A stretch of DNA of 64,000 nt from Lacrimispora sp. BS-2. Lineage in GTDB: Bacteria; Bacillota; Clostridia; Lachnospirales; Lachnospiraceae. Position numbers and translations under genes: made by a program. Positions 7,296 to 17,107 of this stretch are shown here, in pieces; position 1 is the stretch's first letter, and each line of letters opens with the position of its first letter. The notes below the pieces were generated by a model. The model saw only the letters and a program-made list of their open reading frames with translations, was not told where the DNA came from and did not search any database. The stretch lies in assembly GCF_040207125.1 (NCBI RefSeq), contig NZ_CP157940.1, positions 186,001-250,000 on the forward strand. Reading direction: 5' to 3'.

Positions 7296-9221
7296 ATGAT
7301 ACTGGAATTAATTAACGGGCCAGAGGATATTAAAAAGCTGACAAAGCAGGAGCTTGAAATATTAAGCCAGGAAATCCGTGACTTTTTGGTAGGGAAAATA
7401 AGCATAACAGGCGGCCATCTGGCTTCTAACTTAGGAGTGGTGGAACTGACCATGGCCATTTACCTTGCTTTTGACCTTCCAAAGGATAAGGTTATCTGGG
7501 ATGTAGGACATCAGTCCTATACTCATAAGATATTAAGCGGCAGGAGAGCGGAATTTGACGATCTGCGGCAGTACGGCGGCATGAGCGGCTTCCCCAAGAG
7601 AAAGGAAAGCCCATGTGATGCCTTTGATACCGGACACAGTTCCACTTCCATTTCAGCCGGACTGGGACTGGCCCAGGCAAGGGATGTGCTGGAAGAGGAT
7701 CATTTTGTGGTATCCGTCATCGGAGACGGCGCTTTAACAGGCGGCATGGCCTATGAGGCTTTGAACAATGCGGCCAGAATGAACAAGAATTTCATTATCA
7801 TTCTCAACGATAACAATATGTCCATCTCAGAAAATGTAGGAGGTATGCCCACTTATTTAAACAGCATCCGTACCGGAGAAGGGTATCTGGACTTAAAAAA
7901 GCACGTGACCAACGTGCTGTCCCGGATTCCGGTTGTAGGAGACCAGATCATCGATAAGATCAGCAGGACAAAGAACGGCATTAAGCAGCTGCTCATACCT
8001 GGGATGCTGTTTGAGAATATGGGGATCACCTATCTTGGCCCGGTGGACGGCCATAATATAAAGGCCCTTTCCAGGACTCTCCGGGAGGCAAAGAAGCTTC
8101 CCCATACCGTGCTGGTCCATGTGATCACTCAAAAAGGTAAGGGATATGCTCCTGCAGAGAGGAATCCCTCCAAGTTCCACGGGGTTGATCCTTTTGATAT
8201 CATTACCGGGGAGCCGAAAAAGAAGAAGAAAAATCCCAGCTATACGGATGTGTTTTCCAAAACCATCTGCCGTCTGGCTGAAAAAGATAATAGAATTGTG
8301 GCGGTAACGGCAGCCATGCCGGATGGAACAGGCTTAAAGCGGTTTTCCCGTCTGTATCCTGACCGCTTTTTTGACGTGGGAATTGCAGAAGAGCATGCAG
8401 TGACTTCTGCAGCCGGAATGGCGGCAGGCGGCTTAAAGCCGGTTGTGGCCGTTTATTCGTCTTTTTTACAGCGAGGCTTTGACCAGATCCTTCATGATGT
8501 GTGCATCCAGAATCTGCCTGTAGTTTTTGCCATTGACAGGGCAGGGCTTGTTGGCAGCGACGGGGAGACCCATCAGGGGATTTTTGACTTATCCTTTTTA
8601 ACAGCAATCCCTAATATGAGTGTGTTTGCACCGAAAAATTTATGGGAGCTTATGGATGGAATGGAGTTCGCTCTGTCCTACAATGGCCCATTTGCGGTGC
8701 GGTATCCAAGAGGAGAGGCTTACCAGGGTTTAAAGAAGTTTCGCACTCCCATTGAATATGGCAAGGGAGAGATGCTCTATGAGGAAAAGGATATTGCTCT
8801 TTTGGCAGTAGGCAGCATGGTGAGCACGGGTGAGCATGTAAGGCAAAAGCTGAAGGCAGAAGGCTGGAACTGTACTCTGGCCAACGGCCGCTTTGTGAAG
8901 CCCTTTGACAGGGAACTGGTGGACCGTCTGGCAAAGAAACACTGGCTCATAGCGGTAATGGAAGAAAATGTCCTTCAGGGAGGATTTGGTCCCGGGGTCA
9001 CCGCCTATATCCACGAGAATTATCCGCATGTAAAGGTCATGAATATCGCTCTGCCGGATTCCTATGTGGAGCATGGCAACGTATCCCTGCTTCGGAAGGG
9101 GCTGGGGATTGACAGCGACTCTATCATATGGAGGCTCAAAAAGGAATATCTTGATATGGAGCGCCAGAATGCGGAATGGAAAAAATACAAAGATAAAACA
9201 GGGGAAATAAAAAGGAAATGA
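7296..9221 (+). CDS. dxs: 1-deoxy-D-xylulose-5-phosphate synthase
   Basis: A thiamine-diphosphate enzyme that joins pyruvate and glyceraldehyde 3-phosphate in the first step of the MEP isoprenoid pathway. The 641-residue protein has the expected order of domains: N-terminal ThDP-binding region with GDGALTGGMAYEALNNA, a middle transketolase domain with ITAAMPDGTGL-type sequence (here VTAAMPDGTGL) and FDVGIAEEHAV, and a C-terminal transketolase domain with EENVLQGGFG. The stop overlaps the start of tlyA (ATGA). Position next to ispA is the usual clostridial arrangement. Confidence 0.97.
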   Translation: MILELINGPEDIKKLTKQELEILSQEIRDFLVGKISITGGHLASNLGVVELTMAIYLAFDLPKDKVIWDVGHQSYTHKILSGRRAEFDDLRQYGGMSGFPKRKESPCDAFDTGHSSTSISAGLGLAQARDVLEEDHFVVSVIGDGALTGGMAYEALNNAARMNKNFIIILNDNNMSISENVGGMPTYLNSIRTGEGYLDLKKHVTNVLSRIPVVGDQIIDKISRTKNGIKQLLIPGMLFENMGITYLGPVDGHNIKALSRTLREAKKLPHTVLVHVITQKGKGYAPAERNPSKFHGVDPFDIITGEPKKKKKNPSYTDVFSKTICRLAEKDNRIVAVTAAMPDGTGLKRFSRLYPDRFFDVGIAEEHAVTSAAGMAAGGLKPVVAVYSSFLQRGFDQILHDVCIQNLPVVFAIDRAGLVGSDGETHQGIFDLSFLTAIPNMSVFAPKNLWELMDGMEFALSYNGPFAVRYPRGEAYQGLKKFRTPIEYGKGEMLYEEKDIALLAVGSMVSTGEHVRQKLKAEGWNCTLANGRFVKPFDRELVDRLAKKHWLIAVMEENVLQGGFGPGVTAYIHENYPHVKVMNIALPDSYVEHGNVSLLRKGLGIDSDSIIWRLKKEYLDMERQNAEWKKYKDKTGEIKRK

Positions 9222-10024
9222 AAGAACGTTTGGATGTGCTTTTAGTAAAGCAGGGACTGGCTGAATCCAGGGAAAAGGCCAAAGCTGTCATTATGTCCGG
9301 GATCGTCTATGTGGACGGCGAGAAGGAAGACAAAGCAGGTACCGCATTTGAAGAAAATGCAACCATTGAGGTGAGAGGAAACACTCTGCGGTACGTGAGC
9401 CGCGGCGGCTTAAAGCTTGAAAAGGCCATGACTCATTTTGACGTGGTCCTGGAAGGCAAGGTATGCATGGATGTAGGATCCTCCACAGGAGGTTTTACGG
9501 ACTGCATGCTTCAAAACGGTGCCATTAAGGTTTATGCAGTGGATGTCGGTCACGGTCAGCTTGCCTGGAAGCTTCGGAACGATGAGCGTGTGGTTTGTAT
9601 GGAAAAGACCAATATCCGTTATGTTACTCCTGAGGATATTGCTGATCCAATAGAATTTTCCTCCATTGATGTTTCTTTTATTTCCCTGACAAAGGTATTG
9701 GGACCAGTGAAAGCCCTTCTTACGGATGAAGGGGAGGTGGTCTGCCTGATAAAGCCCCAGTTTGAAGCCGGCCGGGAAAAAGTGGGGAAAAAAGGTGTGG
9801 TAAGAGAGAAGTCTGTCCATCTGGAGGTGATCCGGATGGTTATTTCCCATGCATTAAGCATTGGGTTTCAAGTGCTTCATCTGGAATATTCCCCTATTAA
9901 GGGACCGGAAGGGAACATTGAGTACCTTCTTCACCTTAAGAATCATCAGTCAGAAGAAGCTTGCCCGGAAGCTGACCTTGATCCGGAAAAGATCGTAAAC
10001 GAGGCTCACGGGAACTTGACATGA
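9218..10024 (+). CDS. tlyA: TlyA family rRNA 2'-O-methyltransferase
   Basis: A 268-residue TlyA/YqxC protein that methylates ribose in rRNA using S-adenosylmethionine. The N-terminal S4 RNA-binding domain (RLDVLLVKQGLAESREKAK) is followed by an FtsJ-like fold with the cofactor loop DVGSSTGGFTDCML and the DVSFISL and IKPQFEAG motifs. The hemolysin label often given to the family is historical. The ATG overlaps the dxs stop in an ATGA, so translation is coupled. Confidence 0.92.
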   Translation: MKERLDVLLVKQGLAESREKAKAVIMSGIVYVDGEKEDKAGTAFEENATIEVRGNTLRYVSRGGLKLEKAMTHFDVVLEGKVCMDVGSSTGGFTDCMLQNGAIKVYAVDVGHGQLAWKLRNDERVVCMEKTNIRYVTPEDIADPIEFSSIDVSFISLTKVLGPVKALLTDEGEVVCLIKPQFEAGREKVGKKGVVREKSVHLEVIRMVISHALSIGFQVLHLEYSPIKGPEGNIEYLLHLKNHQSEEACPEADLDPEKIVNEAHGNLT

Positions 10025-10069
10025 CGCGAAAGCGGACAGCTAGTATCTTTGCAGGTAAGGAGTTTTATT

Positions 10070-10927
10070 ATGAAGTATTTTTATGTAATCATGAATCCTG
10101 ATAAAGAGGGAGCCAGAGAGACTGCAAAAGCCATTCGTGACTATCTTACCAGCCATGGGGCGGTCTGCCTGATCGGAGGAGAAGACCGGGAGAAGCAGAA
10201 GGGAAAAAGCCACTATACCGATGCTGCTATGGTGCCGGAAGAGACGGAGTGCCTCATTACCTTAGGCGGTGACGGGACTCTTATACAGGCAGCCAGAGAC
10301 CTGGCAGGACGGAATATCCCCATGATCGGGATCAACCGGGGGACCCTTGGGTATCTGACCCAGGTATCCCGCACAGAGGATATCAATGATGCCCTTTCCG
10401 CTCTTCTTGCCAATGATTATAAGCTGGAAGAACGGATGATGTTAGACGGCTGTATTTACCGGAAGGGAACGGCTGTCTGCCAGGATATTGCCTTAAATGA
10501 GATCGTCGTAACCAGAAGTGAGCAGTTAAAGATGCTCCAATTTAAGGTTTATGTAAACCAGGAATTTTTAAATGAATACCGGGCGGATGGCCTCATTGCG
10601 GCAACGCCTACCGGTTCCACTGCCTATAATCTTTCCGCAGGAGGGCCGATCATTGTCCCGGATTCTAAAATGGTAGTCCTGACTCCAATCTGTTCCCATG
10701 CCCTGGGAACAAGGAGCATCGTCCTTTCCGCAGATGACTGGATCCAGATCGAGATGACAGGCAAAAAGGGAGTAAGCCAGGCTGCGGTATTTGACGGAGA
10801 TACTTCTACGGAGCTTTATCCAGGCGATTGCATCGAGATTCGCCGGGCAGATATTAAGACCATTCTGATAAAGCTGAAAAACATATCATTTTTAGATAAC
10901 CTGCGCAATAAGATGGCTGGTATATAG
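10070..10927 (+). CDS. nadK: NAD kinase
   Basis: Phosphorylates NAD to NADP. The 285-residue product has the diagnostic GGDGT motif (TLGGDGTLIQAARDL), the NRGTLGYLT stretch, and the C-terminal DGLIAATPTGSTAYNLSAGGPI region that forms the nucleotide site. The start is placed at the ATG at 10070, preceded by TAAGGAG; an in-frame TTG 21 bases upstream overlaps that site and is unlikely. It sits between tlyA and argR as in many Firmicutes. Confidence 0.95.
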   Translation: MKYFYVIMNPDKEGARETAKAIRDYLTSHGAVCLIGGEDREKQKGKSHYTDAAMVPEETECLITLGGDGTLIQAARDLAGRNIPMIGINRGTLGYLTQVSRTEDINDALSALLANDYKLEERMMLDGCIYRKGTAVCQDIALNEIVVTRSEQLKMLQFKVYVNQEFLNEYRADGLIAATPTGSTAYNLSAGGPIIVPDSKMVVLTPICSHALGTRSIVLSADDWIQIEMTGKKGVSQAAVFDGDTSTELYPGDCIEIRRADIKTILIKLKNISFLDNLRNKMAGI

Positions 10928-10938
10928 GGAGGGGCACT

Positions 10939-11388
10939 ATGAAGCTGGAACGACACAGCAAAATTGTGGAACTTATTGGAAAACACGAGATTGAAACCCA
11001 GGAGGAACTGGCCGATTATTTGAACCAGGCAGGCTTTGCGGTTACTCAGGCCACGGTTTCCAGAGACATCAGGGAACTGAAGCTTACAAAGGTTCAGTCT
11101 GAGTCAGGAAGACAGAGGTATATGGTGCTTCAAAATCAGGGGTCCTTCAGTGACAAATACATCCGGATCCTGCGAGATGGCTTTTTAACGATGGACATGG
11201 CACAGAATATCCTGGTCATTAAGACTGTATCCGGCATGGCCATGGCGGTGGCAGCGGCCCTTGATGCCCTTAATTTCAGTGAAATAGTGGGGTGTATTGC
11301 AGGGGACGACACCATCATGTGCGCCATTCGAAGCGCCGATGACACCATACTTATGATGGACAAACTAAAAAAACTCATTACGGGATAA
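10939..11388 (+). CDS. argR: Arginine repressor ArgR/AhrC
   Basis: The hexameric arginine-dependent regulator of arginine metabolism. The 149-residue protein has an N-terminal winged helix (QEELADYLNQAGFAVTQATVSRDIRELKL) and the C-terminal oligomerisation and arginine-binding domain with the GCIAGDDTIMCA motif. GGGAGGGG precedes the ATG. The genomic order nadK-argR-recN is conserved in clostridia; no arginine biosynthesis gene is adjacent. Confidence 0.95.
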   Translation: MKLERHSKIVELIGKHEIETQEELADYLNQAGFAVTQATVSRDIRELKLTKVQSESGRQRYMVLQNQGSFSDKYIRILRDGFLTMDMAQNILVIKTVSGMAMAVAAALDALNFSEIVGCIAGDDTIMCAIRSADDTILMMDKLKKLITG

Positions 11389-11399
11389 AGGAGGCCGCC

Positions 11400-13058
11400 A
11401 TGCTTTCAGAATTACACGTAAAGAACTTAGCCTTGATCGAAAAAGCCGATGTGGAATTTGGACAGGGCTTTAATGTCCTGACCGGTGAAACCGGAGCCGG
11501 TAAATCCATTATTATCGGTTCGGTTACCATTGCCCTGGGGGGCAAGACGCCAAAGGATATTATTAGAAAGGGCGCGGAATACGCCTATATTGAGCTGATC
11601 TTTACGGTCAGCGATTCGGAAAAAGTCCGCCTGTTAAAAGCGTTTGATGTCTATCCGGATGGAGATGGTACTGTAATCATTTCAAAGAAGATCATGCCCT
11701 CCAGAAGCTTAAGCAAAATAAATGATGAAACAGTGACTGCAGGAAAACTGCGGGATATTACGGGCCTTCTCATTGACATTCATGGACAGCATGAACATCA
11801 GTCTTTACTCTACAAATCAAAACATCTTGAGATTCTGGACCGCTACCAGGAGAAAAAGTCCCATGAGCTAAAAGAGAATATTGCAGATACATATCGGGAA
11901 TATGTCCGGTTAAAAGACCGCCTTTCCTCCTTCCTCCTTGATGAGGAAGCCAGGCTTAGAGAAATGGACTTTATCCGCTACGAGATAGAAGAGATCGAGA
12001 ATGCCGGACTAAAGGAAGGGGAAAAAGAAGAACTGTCCTCCAGATACCGCCTTTTTTTGAATGCAAAGAAAATAACTGAAAGTCTTTCTATCGCCTATTC
12101 CGCCGTAGATACGGATTTCATCAGCCGTGCCTTAAAAGAGGTGGAAGGAGTTGCTTCCTATGATGACAGGCTCTCTGCCATAAGGGACCAGCTTTTTGAT
12201 GCGGATTCCATTTTAAGCGATATCAGCCGGGAAATAAACTCTTACATGGATGACATGTCCTTTGACGAGGATGAATACAGGCAGATGGAAGAGCGCCTTG
12301 ACGTCCTGCAAAATCTGGAAGCAAAATATGGAGGAAGCATAAAACAGATTTTTAAGAACCTGGAAGAAAAACAGAAACGTCTGGAAGAGTTGGAGGATTA
12401 TGACGGAGCCAGAAAAAGAACGGCAGAAGAACTACAAAAGGTTTCGGACCGTCTGGAGCTTCTTTCCCAACAATTATCTGACATGAGAAAGCATACGGCT
12501 AAGGAACTGACAGAGAAGATAAGGGAAGGGCTTAAGGACTTAAACTTCATTGATGTGGAATTTTCCATGGAGTTTTCACGCCTTGGCCATTATACAGCTA
12601 ACGGCTTTGACGAGGCGGAGTTTTTGATCTCCACCAACCCGGGAGAGGCTTTAAAGCCTTTGGGCATGGTAGCTTCCGGCGGCGAACTGTCCAGGATCAT
12701 GCTGGCCATTAAGACTGTACTGGCGGATACTGATGACATACCGACTTTGATTTTTGACGAGATTGACACCGGAATCAGCGGGCGCACAGCCCAGAAGGTA
12801 TCGGAAAAGCTGGCTTACATTGCCGGGAACCATCAGGTAATCTGCATCACCCATCTGCCTCAGATCGCTGCCATGGCTGACTGCCATTACGAGATCGCTA
12901 AATCGGTGGAAGAGGGCAGGACGGCCACTTCCATACGCTCTTTGAGCGGGGAAGAGGTGGTAGAGGAGCTGGCAAGGCTTTTGGGCGGAGCGGAGATAAC
13001 CGAAGCAGTGAGAGCCAATGCAAGGGAAATGAAGCGGCTGGCAAAAGAGGGCAGATAA
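11400..13058 (+). CDS. recN: DNA repair protein RecN
   Basis: An SMC-like ATPase that gathers DNA ends during double-strand break repair. At 552 residues it is full length. Walker A is GETGAGKS near residue 31; the coiled-coil arms fill the middle; the C-terminal head has VASGGELSRIMLAIK (signature) and LIFDEIDTGISG (Walker B). AAAGGAGG precedes the ATG, 11 bases after argR. It appears to be the last gene of the operon. Confidence 0.96.
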   Translation: MLSELHVKNLALIEKADVEFGQGFNVLTGETGAGKSIIIGSVTIALGGKTPKDIIRKGAEYAYIELIFTVSDSEKVRLLKAFDVYPDGDGTVIISKKIMPSRSLSKINDETVTAGKLRDITGLLIDIHGQHEHQSLLYKSKHLEILDRYQEKKSHELKENIADTYREYVRLKDRLSSFLLDEEARLREMDFIRYEIEEIENAGLKEGEKEELSSRYRLFLNAKKITESLSIAYSAVDTDFISRALKEVEGVASYDDRLSAIRDQLFDADSILSDISREINSYMDDMSFDEDEYRQMEERLDVLQNLEAKYGGSIKQIFKNLEEKQKRLEELEDYDGARKRTAEELQKVSDRLELLSQQLSDMRKHTAKELTEKIREGLKDLNFIDVEFSMEFSRLGHYTANGFDEAEFLISTNPGEALKPLGMVASGGELSRIMLAIKTVLADTDDIPTLIFDEIDTGISGRTAQKVSEKLAYIAGNHQVICITHLPQIAAMADCHYEIAKSVEEGRTATSIRSLSGEEVVEELARLLGGAEITEAVRANAREMKRLAKEGR

Positions 13059-13489
13059 CCCTTTAACCTTTTGCAAATATGCCTCACCTTTTGAATATAT
13101 GGCCCACAGAGTTGTAGTGAAAGGAATAATCATTGAAGGATTATATTGCTGAATGCGTAAACATGTTAGGTGATTTTTGCGGGAAGAGGGATATTCTGGC
13201 TTATGCAATGAAGTAATGAATGCTTTTGAGAAATTGAAAAAAGAATACGCTCATATGATACGGACAGCAAATCCTTTGTACGTGTCAGTGAAATAAATTT
13301 CTATTTTTTGTGCCTATTTTCTCATTGGAATTTCTGTCCCTTTCAAACATGATTTTGAACCGTGTCCTGAGGGGTGATAAAATGCCGCAAACCGCATAAA
13401 CATTATGTTTTTGCAGGATTGCGGCATATTCTTTTTTAAAACTGCTGCATTTTTTACTGTCTGTTTATACTGTTAAGCTTTCTTGCTTA
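13059..13489. other. Intergenic region with possible decayed coding sequence
   Basis: No intact gene. On the + strand, two short open stretches in different frames (about 13139-13216 and 13217-13296) could be parts of one frameshifted gene, but I cannot name it. The end of the region carries a terminator-like hairpin. The recN 3' end is followed by a short direct repeat CCTTTTGMAAATATG-like pair at about 13069-13101. Confidence 0.35.
13382..13436 (+). terminator. Terminator between converging transcripts
   Basis: ATGCCGCAA (13382-13390) pairs with TTGCGGCAT (13419-13427), followed by ATTCTTTTTT. It lies between recN and a minus-strand gene, where a terminator is expected. Confidence 0.65.
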
Positions 13490-14323
13490 CTATTTATTTA
13501 AGTTTTTTAAGATTTCATTATAATGTCTTGTTGCTAATGCGCTGGGCTCGCCCTTTTTGCAGAAAGAGAGTTTTGCCAATTTAGGTACGACTCGCTCAAC
13601 TATGATTTGGCCGTTAACTGTTTTTGATTTTAAATTTTCAAACGCTTCAAGGAAACGGCTATCGTTTTTTGCACGGTTATAAAAGGATAAGACATAGACG
13701 TATTCAAACAAATTGTAATTGCGGAAAGGGTATTCGACCTGCATAAACAGCGTTCCTATACCATAATGGCAAGGACCCATCGGTTTGCGGATAACCCAAT
13801 GTTCAAGCAAAAAATCTACGGCTTTATCAAGCGCCTGTTCTTTGTTTATATAATCGCTAAAACGAAATGCATCAAGCACATTCAGCGTAGGCTTTGGATT
13901 GGAATACTCGGTTTCTTCGCCATGGCCAAATGAAAACTTATTGCAGCGCCAGCCTCCGTCTTTATATTGTGTATCCAAAAAATACCGAAAAGTTTTTTGG
14001 ATTTTGCTATCAGAGGTATATCCCAAGTGACACAATACATTGGCAGCAATTGCTGTTTGGCATGGATAAATACTGCCTTTTGGATATATTTTGAAACGGC
14101 CGTCATCCTGCCATACACTGAAAATCAAATCAGCCGCCGCTTTCAAAACAGGCTCTTTAACTGACATTCCAAGTTCCGATAAATAAAGCACACTTTCAAA
14201 GGTTGAAAACGGCGAACCTTTCAAAAGCCGTTTGTCGGGAGTTGCCCAAAGGTCAGCTCCATTATCATGCCTATGAGATAATATGGTTTCAATATCTGAT
14301 AAATATTGATTTTCTACCGCCAT
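13490..14323 (-). CDS. Hypothetical protein with prenyltransferase/squalene-oxidase-like repeats
   Basis: A 277-residue protein of unknown function. It contains repeats reminiscent of the alpha/alpha-barrel family that includes squalene cyclases and protein prenyltransferases: FSVWQDDGRF and LDTQYKDGGWRC, with helical segments between. No catalytic DxDD motif is visible. The start at 14323 is chosen because GGAGG lies 9 bases upstream; the frame continues 11 codons further. It is one of two minus-strand genes inserted between recN and spoIVB, an accessory location. The fold is inference from a few motifs. Confidence 0.6.
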   Translation of the reverse strand: MAVENQYLSDIETILSHRHDNGADLWATPDKRLLKGSPFSTFESVLYLSELGMSVKEPVLKAAADLIFSVWQDDGRFKIYPKGSIYPCQTAIAANVLCHLGYTSDSKIQKTFRYFLDTQYKDGGWRCNKFSFGHGEETEYSNPKPTLNVLDAFRFSDYINKEQALDKAVDFLLEHWVIRKPMGPCHYGIGTLFMQVEYPFRNYNLFEYVYVLSFYNRAKNDSRFLEAFENLKSKTVNGQIIVERVVPKLAKLSFCKKGEPSALATRHYNEILKNLNK

Positions 14324-14378
14324 TTTGCAGTCCTCCACAACAGTTACGACGCCCATTTACTCGTCAAAAATCCGGATT

Positions 14379-14819
14379 TTATGGTTTATATACTAATTCA
14401 AATTCTTCGCATACTACAGGCATATTCTCATCAAATAATTTTCCGGCTTCAGCCATGCATTTGCTAAAAAACTCAACGTGCACCTTTCTCCAATATTCCA
14501 ACGAACCATCGCCTTCGCCTTCTTTCCCGGCATGATCCCCACGAACTTCCCTAAATGGAACGATATAAACTTTCGTTGTTTTAATAATACATACCGCCTC
14601 ATTCTTTGAATTAAGAATAACACTATAATCGCCTTTTTTTGGCAGTGATTCATTCTCCTTTTCATATAAAGGATATGCTGAGGCTGTTCCGGTTTTAATG
14701 CCTCTCAATACCAATTCTGCCAGTTCATCGGCAGCAGCGCCAAAGGCCCATGATTGATATTCTGTTTCTATGACTTGATTTTCAGCCACAAATTTATTCC
14801 ACATCTGTTCTGCATTCAT
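14379..14819 (-). CDS. ASCH domain protein
   Basis: A 146-residue protein of the ASCH family, a PUA-like fold thought to bind RNA or modified nucleotides; some members are amidohydrolases. Recognisable parts are the WAFGAAADELAELVLRGIKTGTASAYPLY segment, followed by GDYSVILNSKNEAVCIIKTTKVYIVPF and the C-terminal EEFELVY strand. It is co-directional with the downstream gene at 13490, with only 55 bases between them. Proteins of this type are widespread in Firmicutes and often sit near accessory genes. Confidence 0.8.
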   Translation of the reverse strand: MNAEQMWNKFVAENQVIETEYQSWAFGAAADELAELVLRGIKTGTASAYPLYEKENESLPKKGDYSVILNSKNEAVCIIKTTKVYIVPFREVRGDHAGKEGEGDGSLEYWRKVHVEFFSKCMAEAGKLFDENMPVVCEEFELVYKP

Positions 14820-15408
14820 TATATTTTAAGCACCTTTTCTTTAAGATATCTTTTATATCGCAAAATATAAATTTTCGATATATCAGCTTTTACTTTATCA
14901 GAAAATTATACTATATTTCCTGTAATAATTCTACACAATTTCGTAATGAATATCTATTTACAAAAAGGTAATAGGGGTCTGGGATACCTGCAATTGAATT
15001 TTTGGAAGGGATATTCCTTTCCTGGATTTGCTCAAATTTTCACTCCTTAAAAATCGGTACACAAGGAAAAGGGAACAAAAGGGATAAGTGGAAAAGACTT
15101 TGTTAAAGCTATTTTAACCAACTGGTTTTGTACAATTTAAAATCAGTTTTTTCTGTTTAATCAATAAAAAAACGGAGATCATAATAGTAGATAAAAAGAA
15201 TATTCATGATATTTTTTAAAATTATTAATTTTGAATTGTTCAGCCAGACTGATCATAAGGCTTAAAAAGATTTTCATTCTATTGAATGGCTGCCACCGAA
15301 AGAAAATAGTTACAACTAAAATATGACAGTGTGATTTAAACAATTTCTCACATACTAAGAAAGGAGCAAAAAATTGTCTCCTTTCATTCACCTAAGGAGG
15401 TATGCGAG
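14820..15408. other. AT-rich intergenic region upstream of spoIVB
   Basis: I found no convincing gene. The region separates the divergent ASCH gene from spoIVB and should contain both promoters; I could not assign a forespore-type (sigma F/G) promoter with confidence. The last 50 bases hold an inverted repeat that overlaps complementarity to the ribosome site of spoIVB, described separately. Confidence 0.4.
15359..15399 (+). promoter_or_regulatory. spoIVB leader: hairpin competing with the ribosome site
   Basis: GAAAGGAG (15359-15366) can pair with CTCCTTTC (15378-15385). The same CTCCTT can also pair with AAGGAG (15394-15399), which is the Shine-Dalgarno of spoIVB. Two exclusive foldings are therefore possible, one freeing and one masking the ribosome site. 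Confidence 0.4.
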
Positions 15409-16683
15409 ATGGGAAAAAATAGAATTCATAAACTTATAGTAAGAGCGTTCTGGGTCAGCCTGATCTTTTGCATCGGATTTTCCTGGTTCTATATGAAGCG
15501 GGTAATTCCCGATAAGTTAAATATCGTTGCACAGGAAGAAGAGCAGTTTCATTTCTCCATGCCTTTTGATGTGACGCTGTCTTCCGACAGCGAGGAAGTG
15601 GTATTAAATAACGGATCAAATATTCCTTCCGATAAGATCCACCTTCAGGTAAACCAGCCATTTTCCCTGTATTCGGAAAACCAGGGAAGCTATAAGCTGG
15701 GGCTAAAACTCTTTGGCTGGATCCAGTTAAAGGACATACAGGTGAATGTAGTAGATACCAAATATGCCGTTCCTTGCGGCACTCCCATTGGAATCTACTT
15801 AAAATCTGACGGCATCATGGTAATTGGTACCGGAGATGTAACAAAATCTGACGGAATGGTTGTGGAACCGGCTTTTGGGGTCCTGCAATCAGGAGATTAC
15901 ATTGAGGCCATTAATGGAACCCCTTTAAAAGACAAGGAAACTCTGATGAATGAGCTTGGTAAGATAGGCTCCTCCGAAGCAGTGTTAAAAGTCAGACGGA
16001 ACGGAGACACCATTGATGTAAAAATGAATCCTACGGAAGCGGAAGACGGAACCTACAAGCTGGGAGTCTGGGTCAGGGATGACACCCAGGGAATCGGTAC
16101 CATGACTTATGTGGATATGAACGGACAGTTCGGCGCATTGGGCCATGGAATCAGTGACAGTGATACCGGTAATGTGGTCCAGATTACTGATGGGGCTCTT
16201 TATGAAACAGCGATTCTTGGAATTGAAAAGGGAACCTTTGGAAAGCCGGGAGTGATGAGCGGCATCATTTATTATGGACCTGGCTCAACTCTGGGAACCA
16301 TTACCGCCAATACAGAAGAAGGAATATTTGGAAATGTAAACGAGAGATTTAAGCAGAGTATGGGACAGGATGCTATTCCCATTGGTTACCGGCAGGATGT
16401 GAAGAAGGGAACCGCCTACATCCGCAGCGATGTGTCCGGAAAGGTGCGGGATTATGAGATTGAGATCCAGCGTGTGGATTATTCCACCACTCATAAAAGC
16501 AAAGGAATGGTGATTAAGGTCACGGATCCCGACCTTTTGGCCCTGACCGGCGGAATCGTACAGGGTATGTCAGGAAGCCCGATTATGCAGGATGGAAAGC
16601 TGATAGGAGCCGTAACCCATGTGTTTATCCAGGACTCAACAAGAGGGTATGGGATATTTATCGAAAACATGATCAATCACTGA
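15409..16683 (+). CDS. spoIVB: SpoIVB peptidase
   Basis: A forespore serine protease of family S55 that crosses into the intermembrane space and triggers pro-sigma-K processing. The 424-residue protein has an N-terminal membrane segment (about residues 12-30), a PDZ domain (about 110-200, with GVLQSGDYIEAINGTPL) and a C-terminal S55 peptidase domain. Likely catalytic residues are the His in GALGHGISD and the Ser in VQGMSGSPIM. TAAGGAGG precedes the ATG. spo0A follows, as in most endospore formers. Confidence 0.95.
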   Translation: MGKNRIHKLIVRAFWVSLIFCIGFSWFYMKRVIPDKLNIVAQEEEQFHFSMPFDVTLSSDSEEVVLNNGSNIPSDKIHLQVNQPFSLYSENQGSYKLGLKLFGWIQLKDIQVNVVDTKYAVPCGTPIGIYLKSDGIMVIGTGDVTKSDGMVVEPAFGVLQSGDYIEAINGTPLKDKETLMNELGKIGSSEAVLKVRRNGDTIDVKMNPTEAEDGTYKLGVWVRDDTQGIGTMTYVDMNGQFGALGHGISDSDTGNVVQITDGALYETAILGIEKGTFGKPGVMSGIIYYGPGSTLGTITANTEEGIFGNVNERFKQSMGQDAIPIGYRQDVKKGTAYIRSDVSGKVRDYEIEIQRVDYSTTHKSKGMVIKVTDPDLLALTGGIVQGMSGSPIMQDGKLIGAVTHVFIQDSTRGYGIFIENMINH

Positions 16684-16695
16684 TTTAAAAGCCAG

Positions 16696-16749
16696 AAAAG
16701 AAAAGAATAGAATCGTAAATAGTTACGGCTCCGTTCTTTTCTTTTTTCA
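16696..16749 (+). terminator. Terminator after spoIVB
   Basis: AAAAGAAAAGAA (16696-16707) pairs with TTCTTTTCTTTT (16734-16745), and the T-tract continues to 16747. Confidence 0.7.
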
Positions 16750-17107
16750 TATTTTTGTATAAATAATAATAATTACAATGGATTTTAGAGAAGAAATATT
16801 ATTTTAGGAAGTTTTTCACAATAAATATGCAGATATATTTTACTTAATAGTCGAAATGTAGTAAATTAAGTTACGAGAAAACCTTTATTTTATAAATTAT
16901 GCTTTTCAAGGTAATTATAATGTGATAATATAGGAATCGTGGGATGGAAAAAATAGGGATTTTTTTGCCGACAAGGAGTTTCAATTTTCAACACCATTGA
17001 AAAATAAAAGGGCCGGCAAGGCTTGGAACCGGGGTAGGGCTTTTCGACCTTTGACGCATCAAAGGAAAAAAAGTGTTCCGGAAAATTACTTAATAAGCAG
17101 ATCCTAT

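Noticed and set aside
15179..15391. 70-codon minus-strand frame upstream of spoIVB
   Set aside because: It lies in AT-rich intergenic DNA, overlaps the leader hairpin and has no recognisable sequence.
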